Origin: Providencia huaxiensis
GTDB lineage: Bacteria > Pseudomonadota > Gammaproteobacteria > Enterobacterales > Enterobacteriaceae
Direction of reading: 5' to 3'
NCBI RefSeq assembly: GCF_002843235.3
Contig: NZ_CP031123.2
Coordinates: forward strand, 496,001-560,000
Length of the DNA stretch: 64,000 nucleotides
The notes under the pieces were generated by a model. That model worked only from the letters and a program-made list of their open reading frames with translations. It searched no databases and had not been told where the DNA came from. Positions 56,980-64,000 of this stretch are shown piece by piece. Each line of letters begins with the position of its first letter. Position 1 is the first letter of the stretch. The translations under genes were made by a program, and so were the position numbers.

Positions 56980-57669
56980 ATGTTAAGTCCTTATGAATGG
57001 GAAGCGATTTACCTAAGCCTAAAAGTATCCAGTGTGGCTGTCATTTTCAGTTTACCGTTAGGTATTTTAGTGGCATGGGTGCTAGTCCGCTGTAATTTTC
57101 CTGGAAAAACACTGCTCGATAGTATTATCCATCTACCACTGGTGCTGCCGCCAGTGGTAGTGGGTTATTTACTGTTGATCAGTATGGGAAAACGCGGTTT
57201 TATTGGTGAATGGCTATATAACTGGTTTGGTTTTAGTTTTACCTTTAGTTGGCGAGGGGCTGCGCTTGCGTCTGCCGTGGTCGCATTTCCACTGATGGTG
57301 CGTGCAATTCGTTTAGCGCTTGAGGCGGTTGACCAAAAATTGGAATTAGCCGCGAGGACATTAGGTGCAACACCGTTGCGTGTTTTTTTCACGATAACCA
57401 TTCCGCTTTCTCTTCCCGGCATTATTGTCGGAACAGTATTAGCATTTGCACGTTCGCTTGGTGAATTTGGCGCCACAATTACATTTGTTTCGAATATACC
57501 CGGTGAAACACAAACCATCCCATTAGCGATGTACACCTTAATTGAAACGCCGGGAGCGGAGGTAGACGCTGCGCGTTTATGTGTCATTGCGATTATTTTA
57601 GCCTTGATTTCATTATTGATCTCAGAGTGGCTCACCCGTTGGGGTAAAAAGCGTTTGGGGGTGGCTTAG
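56980..57669 (+). CDS. modB: molybdate ABC transporter permease ModB
   Basis: Inner-membrane permease, five or six helices, with the ABC coupling motif in [20 protein letters not shown] after [19 protein letters not shown] 56980 gives 229 residues, equal to E. coli; a TTG at 56974 is nearer the ideal distance to AGAGAG and could be used instead. Ends one base before modC. Confidence 0.95.
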   Translation: MLSPYEWEAIYLSLKVSSVAVIFSLPLGILVAWVLVRCNFPGKTLLDSIIHLPLVLPPVVVGYLLLISMGKRGFIGEWLYNWFGFSFTFSWRGAALASAVVAFPLMVRAIRLALEAVDQKLELAARTLGATPLRVFFTITIPLSLPGIIVGTVLAFARSLGEFGATITFVSNIPGETQTIPLAMYTLIETPGAEVDAARLCVIAIILALISLLISEWLTRWGKKRLGVA

Positions 57670-57670
57670 C

Positions 57671-58738
57671 ATGTTAGAACTCGATTTTTCTCAAAAACTA
57701 GGGGACTTACAGCTTGAAGTCACAACACAACTGCCAACGGAAAGTATTACTGCGGTTTTTGGGCTTTCAGGTGCAGGTAAAACCTCGCTTATCAATGTGA
57801 TAGGTGGGTTAACGAAACCCAATACAGGGCGAGTTGTGCTAAATGGCCGTACATTGGTGGATATGGAAAAAGGTATTTGCTTACCACCGGAACAACGCCA
57901 TATCGGTTATGTGTTTCAAGATGCACGGTTATTTCCTCATTATCGGGTGAAAAGCAATTTGCGTTATGGCATGTCACCTATAATGAAAGACCGCTTTGAT
58001 GATATTGTCGGCTTGCTTGGTATAGAAAAACTGCTAAATCGTTATCCAATTACACTATCTGGCGGTGAAAAACAGCGTGTAGCGATTGGTAGAGCCTTGC
58101 TCACAGCACCTGAAATTCTACTGATGGATGAGCCGCTAGCCTCTTTGGATTTGCCCAGAAAGCGCGAACTCTTACCGTATTTAGAAAAACTGTCCCAAGA
58201 CGTTAAAATTCCCATTTTATATGTCAGCCATAGTTTGGATGAAATTTTACGCCTTGCGGATAAAGTGATTGTCATGGCGCAAGGAAAAGTAAAAGCGTTT
58301 GGCCCTTTGGAAGACGTTTGGGCAAGTAGTGCTTTGCGCCCTTGGTTACAGCAAGAAACGTTAAGCAGTGTGGTAAGTGCAACGGTGCATAGCCAACACC
58401 CTGATTATGAAATGACAGCGGTGATTGTAGGTAGCCAAAAACTGTGGATCCCACGCGTTGAGGCACAGCAGGGGGCTGATGTACGGATACGTATTGACGC
58501 CGCTGATGTTTCTTTGGTACTCGAAAAGCCACAAGTGAGTAGTATTCGCAATATTTTAGCCGCAGAAGTCGTTGAATGGATTGAAGATGGCGAACAAGTG
58601 GATGTGAAGCTAGATTTAGGCGAAGAACATTATTTATGGGCGCGGATCACTCGCTGGGCAAGGGATGAGCTTTCTATTCGCAAAGGACGTAAAGTCTACG
58701 CGCAGGTGAAGGCGGTATCATTATCACGTCATCTATAA
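57671..58738 (+). CDS. modC: molybdate ABC transporter ATP-binding protein ModC
   Basis: ATPase of the molybdate importer. Walker [13 protein letters not shown] near residue 30, signature [17 protein letters not shown], Walker [14 protein letters not shown], and a switch His in [15 protein letters not shown]-terminal TOBE/Mop domain (about 290-355) binds oxyanion in regulation. 355 residues against 352 in E. coli. The stop codon lies at the left end of a tandem ERIC array. Confidence 0.97.
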   Translation: MLELDFSQKLGDLQLEVTTQLPTESITAVFGLSGAGKTSLINVIGGLTKPNTGRVVLNGRTLVDMEKGICLPPEQRHIGYVFQDARLFPHYRVKSNLRYGMSPIMKDRFDDIVGLLGIEKLLNRYPITLSGGEKQRVAIGRALLTAPEILLMDEPLASLDLPRKRELLPYLEKLSQDVKIPILYVSHSLDEILRLADKVIVMAQGKVKAFGPLEDVWASSALRPWLQQETLSSVVSATVHSQHPDYEMTAVIVGSQKLWIPRVEAQQGADVRIRIDAADVSLVLEKPQVSSIRNILAAEVVEWIEDGEQVDVKLDLGEEHYLWARITRWARDELSIRKGRKVYAQVKAVSLSRHL

Positions 58739-58863
58739 TTACTCGTCGTCCTTGTCGCTGTGGCGTTGTTGGCTACATTCAGCTACCCAAGTCACATACT
58801 TCTGTATGCTCCTTGGGATAGCTTCATTTGCCGCCTAGCCACAACACCAATGACTTAGAGTAA
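58739..58863 (+). repeat. ERIC element, first copy of tandem pair
   Basis: Directly after the modC stop. Outer ends TTACTC/GAGTAA, inner arms GCTGTGGCGTTG/CCACAACACC, core AGTCACATACTTCTGTATGC. Same orientation as the other copies. Confidence 0.88.
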
Positions 58864-58870
58864 AAGATAT

Positions 58871-58987
58871 CGTCCTTGTCGCTGTGGCGTTGTTGGCTAC
58901 ATTCAGCTACCCAAGTCACATACTTCTGTATGCTCCTTGGGATAGCTTCATTTGCCGCCTAGCCACAACACCAATGATTTAGAGTAA
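58871..58987 (+). repeat. ERIC element, second copy of tandem pair
   Basis: Nearly identical to the first copy and offset by exactly 124 bp. Its left outer arm is replaced by AAAAGATAT, so it arose by tandem duplication and not by a new insertion. A third partial unit (CGTTCTTGGCGCTGTGGC) begins at 58995 and stops at about 59012. Confidence 0.88.
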
Positions 58988-59071
58988 AAGATATCGTTCT
59001 TGGCGCTGTGGCAATAGAAAATAAGAAAAGGAAAGCGGGGCTTTCCTTTGAACTGATAATTCACGAGAAGA

Positions 59072-59890
59072 TTACAGAACGTATTTACGGATAACTTCGG
59101 CAATACCTGGCTCTGTGTTAATGCGAGTGACTAACTTAGCCTGCTGTTTGATTTCATCAACGGCATTGCCCATGGCAACGCCTAAACCTGCGGTGGTCAG
59201 CATACTTAAGTCATTGAAGTTATCGCCGAAAGCCACAACATCATTCATCGTCATCCCTTGGGATTCGACCCACTCTTTTAAGCGTTGGCCTTTGCTATTG
59301 CCTTTGCGACCGACGTCCACTTGATCCATCCAAGACCATTCACAATCTAAACCAAAGTCATTTTCAATTTCACTAACGATTTGATGAAGTTGCTCCGTAT
59401 TTGGTGAGCTAACAGCAAATTTCCAAATAGAATCATAGTGATGCATCACATCGGCGTAGTCTTCAACAAATTCAATGGCTGGGCGCTGTGCAACAGGTAA
59501 GGATTCGGCCCAATTAAGTGTACGCTGGATGCCCTCTGTTTTTGCGTTGTATAACATAGCGTTATCAACATACATTAAATGCTGAATATCCGTTCCACGC
59601 AGCTTGTCTATCATTTGTGTAACGGAATCGAGGGTCATTGGATTGGACTTTAGGACTTTTTTGCCTAAATAATCGTATAGATAAGTTCCGTTGCAACAGA
59701 TCGCTGGCGTATCAAGGTCTAAGGTTTGGTAAAATGGATGAATCGCAACATGGTGGCGACCAGTGACGATGATCACTTTAACGCCTTGGCGACGAGCCTC
59801 TTGTAAAGCAGCTAATGATTCTGGCAGGATTTTTTTCTGGTGATCAAGCAGTGTTCCATCAAGATCGAGCGCAATAACGCGGTATGACAT
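59072..59890 (-). CDS. ybhA: pyridoxal phosphatase / HAD hydrolase YbhA
   Basis: Cof-type HAD phosphatase; E. coli YbhA acts on pyridoxal 5'-phosphate and other sugar phosphates. 272 residues, the E. coli length, from ATG 59890 with GGAG six bases before. Motif I ALDLDGTLLD, motif II IIVTGRHH, motif III Lys in RKGNSKGQRL, motif IV VAFGDNFNDLSML. The segment TPAICCNGTYLYDY is identical in pattern to E. coli. Convergent with modABC. Confidence 0.93.
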   Translation of the reverse strand: MSYRVIALDLDGTLLDHQKKILPESLAALQEARRQGVKVIIVTGRHHVAIHPFYQTLDLDTPAICCNGTYLYDYLGKKVLKSNPMTLDSVTQMIDKLRGTDIQHLMYVDNAMLYNAKTEGIQRTLNWAESLPVAQRPAIEFVEDYADVMHHYDSIWKFAVSSPNTEQLHQIVSEIENDFGLDCEWSWMDQVDVGRKGNSKGQRLKEWVESQGMTMNDVVAFGDNFNDLSMLTTAGLGVAMGNAVDEIKQQAKLVTRINTEPGIAEVIRKYVL

Positions 59891-60255
59891 AAACGGCTCC
59901 ACGTGATTTAGTTGTTACCTATCTTACTAAAGGGCTAGAGATAGGGAGATGATGAATTTAACGAATAACGAGAAATTATTGCTATAAAAACAGTCAACTT
60001 GGTATGTTTTATCATCATAACGTTAACTGAACCGTTTTAGTATCATTATTATTTGTTCTTTGTGTCATCCTTACAATTAAAGCGAAATCAAACTAATAGC
60101 TGCGTCAAATGGTAGATAATATTAATTGGCATTGTTAAATCTAGCTGTTGCTGAAGGTTGTTTATCAGGGATAGATATTCCATCTTGTTAAGATAGATAT
60201 TTTCAATGTAGAAAATGCAATTGCTGTTAATTCTGGCACTACAGCATTATTTTCC
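59891..60255. other. ybhA upstream region and left junction of the accessory cassette
   Basis: 365 bp. The right part (60175-60255) is still open in the frame of the aminotransferase gene and reads family-like sequence (ENAIAVNSGTTALFSM) without a start codon. Another frame at 60126-60185 reads AVAEGCLSGIDIPSC, which resembles the LSG stretch near the N-terminus of such enzymes. So the 5' end of that gene is broken here. Confidence 0.55.
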
Positions 60256-61257
60256 ATGTTTTATGGGGCAGGTATAGGCAGAGGAGATGAAGTAATAGTT
60301 CCTAGCTATACATTCTTTGCTACATGCTCCCCACTTCACCAGCTAGGCGCTGAACTAAAATTTGCAGACTGTGGGGATAATGGCAATGTAGATCCAAAAT
60401 CCGTAGAAGCTCTGATTAACGATAAAACGAAAGCGGTGATTATTACACATATGTGGGGAATACCATGTGATATGGATGAACTGATAGATATATGTGAACG
60501 ATACGAAATTCTTTTATTAGAAGATAGCTCTCATGCACATGGAGCAACTTGGGATGGCAAAATGATTGGGAGTTTTTCTGATGGCTCTGCTTGGAGTTTT
60601 CAGGGGAAGAAAATACTAACGTCAGGTGAAGGTGGCTTCTTTGCCACTAAGCATCGCGAATTCTACGAACGAGCTGTGTTAGTCGGTCATTTTAATAAGC
60701 GTGCAAAAAAGGAAGTGAACACTGATATTTTAAGAGATTTTGCTATTACAGGTACTGGTCTTAATTTAAGAATGCACCTACTAGGCGCTTCGGTTGTTAT
60801 GCCTCAAATGCTAAACTTTGAACAGATGATGCAAGAAAAAAGGGAAACTGCTCATTTATTGAAAACAGGAATTGAGCAAATTGATGGGTTAAAGATAGTT
60901 CGCATTCCCAAAAAAGCAAATCCAGCGTGGTATGCCATGCCAATTATATTTGATGAGTCTAAATTTTCAATTGGTCTGCATGAATTCGTAGAGAAACTAA
61001 ACCAAGCTGGTGCACTTGAAGCTGATATACCTGGCTCAACGTGCCCTATGAATGAATATTTTCTCTTTCATTCACCAAATAAAATCTCTCGTGACTATGA
61101 TGAGAAAATTCGAGTTAATAAAGCTCATTTCGAAAATGCTATAAAATTTCACAATAGCATGTTTAAGTTGGATATTTGGTATGGAGAAGAGCGTTTCAAT
61201 TTTATTGATAATTATTTATCAATCATTTTATCTGTTGCAGAGAAGTATCCAAGATGA
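60256..61257 (+). CDS. DegT/DnrJ/EryC1/StrS-family aminotransferase, 5'-truncated
   Basis: PLP-dependent sugar/cyclitol-type aminotransferase. From the first ATG, 333 residues, against about 370-400 in the family. PLP contacts: Asp90 in LLLEDSSHAHGA and the Schiff-base Lys119 in SFQGKKILTSGEGG; GRGDEVIVPSYTF is also typical. Family-like sequence continues upstream in frame for about 26 codons with no start (to a TAG at 60172), so the N-terminus is lost and activity is doubtful. Its TGA overlaps the ATG of the NUDIX gene. It begins a three-gene cassette lodged between ybhA and pgl. Confidence 0.7.
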   Translation: MFYGAGIGRGDEVIVPSYTFFATCSPLHQLGAELKFADCGDNGNVDPKSVEALINDKTKAVIITHMWGIPCDMDELIDICERYEILLLEDSSHAHGATWDGKMIGSFSDGSAWSFQGKKILTSGEGGFFATKHREFYERAVLVGHFNKRAKKEVNTDILRDFAITGTGLNLRMHLLGASVVMPQMLNFEQMMQEKRETAHLLKTGIEQIDGLKIVRIPKKANPAWYAMPIIFDESKFSIGLHEFVEKLNQAGALEADIPGSTCPMNEYFLFHSPNKISRDYDEKIRVNKAHFENAIKFHNSMFKLDIWYGEERFNFIDNYLSIILSVAEKYPR

Positions 61258-61682
61258 TAGAGAAATATATTCCTCATTCAGTAATATCCAAACTTAAAAA
61301 CTATGATCGTGTTGTTGTAGGCGGTTTAATCAAAGCTGGACATGATTCAAAAATTCTGTTTTTGAAGCGTTCAGAAGGCGAGTTCATGCCAAATGTATGG
61401 GAAATTCCTTCTGGTGGCATGGAGTATGATGAAGATATGCAGACAGCGCTTAGTCGTGAAATTACAGAAGAAACCGGAATGATAGTTATTGAAATTTCTG
61501 GTTTTGTCGGTGCGGTTGAGTACCAAGCAATTGGCCAAAGTTGTATTCAATTAAACTTCAATGTTTTATGCTCTGGTCATGTTTGTTTAAGTTCTGAGCA
61601 CTCAGATTTTGCATGGTCTACTATTGAGTCATTCAAGGGTAATCTTGATGGTTTTATGTTGAGAACGTTCGGATTGCAATGA
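61254..61682 (+). CDS. NUDIX hydrolase
   Basis: 142 residues. A complete Nudix box lies at residues 54-76 (GGMEYDEDMQTALSREITEE then TGM), fitting GX5EX7REUXEEXGU. The fold before it (VVVGGLIKAGHDSKILFLKR) is typical. Substrate unknown; a nucleoside-diphosphate-linked compound is likely. The ATG overlaps the aminotransferase stop by four bases, so translation is coupled. Confidence 0.85.
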   Translation: MIEKYIPHSVISKLKNYDRVVVGGLIKAGHDSKILFLKRSEGEFMPNVWEIPSGGMEYDEDMQTALSREITEETGMIVIEISGFVGAVEYQAIGQSCIQLNFNVLCSGHVCLSSEHSDFAWSTIESFKGNLDGFMLRTFGLQ

Positions 61683-61713
61683 GTGACAAAAAAACTAGTC
61701 AAGGAGTTCTACA

Positions 61714-62508
61714 GTGTTAAATATTGCTTTAGAAGCCGCTAATACTGCTAGTAAATATTCACTAAAAGGCTTTTACGAAGCTGGTACATTTACAAGAAAA
61801 ATAGATAACACCATTGTTACCGCTACAGATCTTAAAGTAGAAAATGTGATAAGAGAAGTACTTCAGGTGAAAACCCCACATATTTCTATTTTAGGGGAGG
61901 AGCTCGGAACAAATATTGAAGGTGAATTTTCTACCGGATGGATAATAGATCCTATTGATGGAACACGCGCATTTTTGTATGGCGTTCCATTATTTAGTAC
62001 TTTGATTGCTTATGTTGAACGTGGCATCCCCCTTGTCGGTGTTATATCATTTCCCGCCATTGATACTATGTATTATGCATCGTTAGGAAACGGGTGTTGG
62101 TCTAAAAAAGGTGATCTTGCACCAAAACGGATATGTACTCAGATAAAAAAAACGAAAAAATTAAGTGAAGCTGTTGTTTCGATATCAGGAATTCACAGTA
62201 CTAATTTTGATAGTAGAGAAGGTAACAAAGCTTACAATCTATCAAATGTCGTTAATTCTGCTCAAGATATGGTTTTTATAAATGATTGTTATCAGCATTC
62301 AATGGTAGCAACAGGAAGGATCGATTGTGCTATTGATACGTTAATGAAACCATGGGATATCGCTGCTATTTTACCTTGCCTTACTGAAGCTGGAGTTTAT
62401 TATGCAAATATTAATGGTAATAAAACAAACGTGATCAATGGGGGAAGTTTGGTGTCAGCATCCTCCTCTGAGTTATTGGATGAAGTGATTGTAGCTTTAA
62501 ACTTATGA
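61714..62508 (+). CDS. inositol monophosphatase-family phosphatase
   Basis: 264 residues with Mg-dependent phosphatase motifs: Glu62-Glu63 in SILGEELGTN, Asp79 and Asp82 in WIIDPIDGTRAFLYGVPLF, and Asp215 in LMKPWDIAAILP. It could be a histidinol-phosphate, inositol-phosphate or 3'-phosphoadenosine phosphatase; the neighbours suggest a phosphorylated sugar or cyclitol. GTG start at 61714 with AAGGAG seven bases before. Last gene of the cassette. Confidence 0.83.
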   Translation: MLNIALEAANTASKYSLKGFYEAGTFTRKIDNTIVTATDLKVENVIREVLQVKTPHISILGEELGTNIEGEFSTGWIIDPIDGTRAFLYGVPLFSTLIAYVERGIPLVGVISFPAIDTMYYASLGNGCWSKKGDLAPKRICTQIKKTKKLSEAVVSISGIHSTNFDSREGNKAYNLSNVVNSAQDMVFINDCYQHSMVATGRIDCAIDTLMKPWDIAAILPCLTEAGVYYANINGNKTNVINGGSLVSASSSELLDEVIVALNL

Positions 62509-62624
62509 TACTGAACCTTGGCGCTATTTACTCAGCGTAATTTGCATAATATAGGGTATAGTGAAGCCAATGTAGTAGGCTATAGATACGGTTTTGTATT
62601 TTTATCATGAATTAAGGAGTCAGG

Positions 62625-63611
62625 ATGAATCAGGTTGTTTATATTGCGAGCCCCGAGAGTCAGCAAATTCACGTGTGGTCGATGAATGAGGTTGGTGAAC
62701 TTACTCTTTTACAAACGGTAAAAACACCGGGCCAAGTGCAACCTATGGTACTAAGCCATGATAAAAAACACCTTTATATTGGCGTGCGCCCGAATTTTCG
62801 CGTCGTAACCTATGAAATTGAAGAGAAAGGATTACTGCGTTTAAAAGCAGAAACATCCGTTCCGGGAACGCCAGTTCACTTATCATTGGATAACACGGGC
62901 AAATATTTATTTGTCCCTTCATACCATCAACACAACCTAGCGGTGCTGGCCATCAATGGCGAGGGTGTGCCAAATCAAGTCGTCCAAGTTATTGAAGGCT
63001 TGCGTAATCCACACTCTTCCCATGTCGATGTTGATAATCAACAGCTTTGGGTTCCTTGCTTGGGCGAAGACCATATCCGTTTATTCGATTTACATGAAAA
63101 TGGTTATTTAACCGAAGCAACTGCGGATCAAATTACTACAGCAGCGAAATCAGGCCCTCGTCATCTGGCCTTCCATCCAAGTGAAAAAGTCATTTATTGT
63201 GTGAATGAGTTAGACTCAACGGTAGGCGTGTATCATAAATTTACTCGCTATCGTAATATGCAAACTTTGGCAAATTACCCATTAGGTAACGAAAGCCAGC
63301 GCTGGGCTGCCGATATCCATATTACGCCAGATGGCCGCCATTTGTATGTTAGTGAGCGCTCAGAAAGCTACCTCAGCCACTATCTGGTTTCTGATGACGG
63401 TTGCGAGCTAACATTAGAAGCACGCTACCCAACAGAGACGCACCCAAGGGGCTTTAATATTGATGCGACAGGCCGTTTTTTAATTTCGAGCGGGCAAAAG
63501 TCAGACCATATTTCAGTCTCTGAAATTGACCCAATTACGGGGAAATTGACGCAAATAGGAAGGTATAGGGTCGGGAAAGGTCCTATGTGGGTCATTTCAG
63601 TCATCCTTTGA
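62625..63611 (+). CDS. pgl: 6-phosphogluconolactonase
   Basis: Seven-bladed beta-propeller lactonase of the pentose phosphate pathway (E. coli Pgl/YbhE type). 328 residues against 331 in E. coli. N-terminus MNQVVYIASPESQQIHVWSM, then NPHSSHVDVDNQQLWVPCLG and SGPRHLAFHPSEKVIYCVNE. The C-terminal residues after GKGPMW (VISVIL) differ from E. coli, and these last codons with the stop lie in the left arm of an ERIC element. Confidence 0.95.
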   Translation: MNQVVYIASPESQQIHVWSMNEVGELTLLQTVKTPGQVQPMVLSHDKKHLYIGVRPNFRVVTYEIEEKGLLRLKAETSVPGTPVHLSLDNTGKYLFVPSYHQHNLAVLAINGEGVPNQVVQVIEGLRNPHSSHVDVDNQQLWVPCLGEDHIRLFDLHENGYLTEATADQITTAAKSGPRHLAFHPSEKVIYCVNELDSTVGVYHKFTRYRNMQTLANYPLGNESQRWAADIHITPDGRHLYVSERSESYLSHYLVSDDGCELTLEARYPTETHPRGFNIDATGRFLISSGQKSDHISVSEIDPITGKLTQIGRYRVGKGPMWVISVIL

Positions 63612-63719
63612 GCCGTAACTGTGTTGGCTACGTTTACTAACCCTAGTCACATACTGGTGTATGCTCCTAGGGCTTAGTTTCACTTGCCGCCTTGTTACAG
63701 CTCAAATGATTTATGAAAT
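63594..63719 (+). repeat. ERIC element overlapping the 3' end of pgl
   Basis: Arms CATTTCAG.../...ATGAAATA and GAGCCGTAAC/GTTACAGCTC surround the core AGTCACATACTGGTGTATGC. It begins about 18 bp before the end of pgl and supplies its last codons. Confidence 0.85.
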
Positions 63720-63774
63720 ACTCTAGATTAAAAATTCAGTTAGAATCACTTCGATTATCATTGAGTTTATCGTG

Positions 63775-64000
63775 CTATCCCAACACTTTTGCCATTGCAT
63801 TTGTCACTTTACTGAGTTGCTCGGGGGTGATGATATACGGTGGCATCACATAAATCAGCTTGCCGAATGGGCGAACCCAAACACCATTTTCCACAAATAC
63901 TTTTTGCAAAGCGGCTGTGTTTACGGGCTGCTTCATTTCAATTACGCCAATTGCACCAAGAATGCGCACATCTGCAACACTAGGGTGGGATATTAAAGGC
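63775..64000 (-). CDS. bioA: adenosylmethionine-8-amino-7-oxononanoate aminotransferase, C-terminal part
   Basis: Biotin synthesis enzyme. Only the last 74 codons are in the window; the gene continues beyond position 64000. The visible frame reads [20 protein letters not shown] then [20 protein letters not shown] and the end [17 protein letters not shown], matching the E. coli BioA C-terminus. It lies convergent to pgl near the place expected from E. coli (pgl...bioA). Confidence 0.9.
   Translation of the reverse strand, partial: PLISHPSVADVRILGAIGVIEMKQPVNTAALQKVFVENGVWVRPFGKLIYVMPPYIITPEQLSKVTNAMAKVLG

Noticed and set aside
58739..59012. CRISPR array
   Set aside because: Units are 124 bp and adjacent without unique spacers, and match ERIC copies elsewhere in the window.
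63940..64000. Apparent frameshift in bioA upstream of the internal GTG
   Set aside because: On careful reading the minus strand is GCA GAT GTG CGC ATT, so the frame [13 protein letters not shown] is continuous; the gene merely runs out of the window.

Overview
This window is a chromosomal segment of an enterobacterium, most probably Providencia or a close Morganellaceae relative. That placement is inferred from AT-leaning base composition, proteins that closely follow their Escherichia coli counterparts along most of their length, E. coli-like gene order with lineage-specific insertions and losses, and several ERIC-type intergenic repeats. A species cannot be fixed from the sequence alone.

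Layout. Positions 1-600 hold a minus-strand tRNA cluster (Met, Leu, three Gln-TTG, Met) with a textbook stringent-type promoter. Next come the N-acetylglucosamine genes (nagC-nagA-nagB, divergent nagE), a DUF2569 membrane protein, a TauE/SafE-family permease and glnS. From 10.3 to 18.7 kb lie yfeK and the complete kdpFABCDE potassium system, including a 29-codon kdpF with a GTG start and a conserved KdpE box. After ybfA, a Nif3-family gene and a divergent MFS exporter/AraC regulator pair comes the TCA block: gltA divergent from sdhCDAB-sucABCD. Cytochrome bd (cydAB-cydX-ybgE) and the Tol-Pal envelope system (ybgC-tolQRAB-pal-cpoB) follow, then two tRNA-Lys genes, nadA-pnuC, aroG, gpmA, the molybdate genes (modF, modE, acrZ, modABC), ybhA, pgl and the 3' end of bioA.

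Most of the window is conserved housekeeping sequence. The accessory parts sit at breaks in this shared order: (i) a 341-codon gene between acrZ and modA whose C-terminal half has the His/Asn/Gln/Cys layout of CE-clan ubiquitin-like proteases, which makes it an effector-like deubiquitinase candidate; (ii) a three-gene cassette (5'-truncated DegT aminotransferase, NUDIX hydrolase, inositol-monophosphatase-like phosphatase) between ybhA and pgl; (iii) an ANT(6)-like nucleotidyltransferase gene next to a 131-bp tandem duplication that carries the tRNA-Lys 3' end; (iv) five ERIC copies, all in one orientation and each locus abutting or overlapping the stop codon of a plus-strand gene, one of them tandemly duplicated with a 124-bp period. 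Family assignments come from recognisable motifs and remembered homologues; no database search was run.
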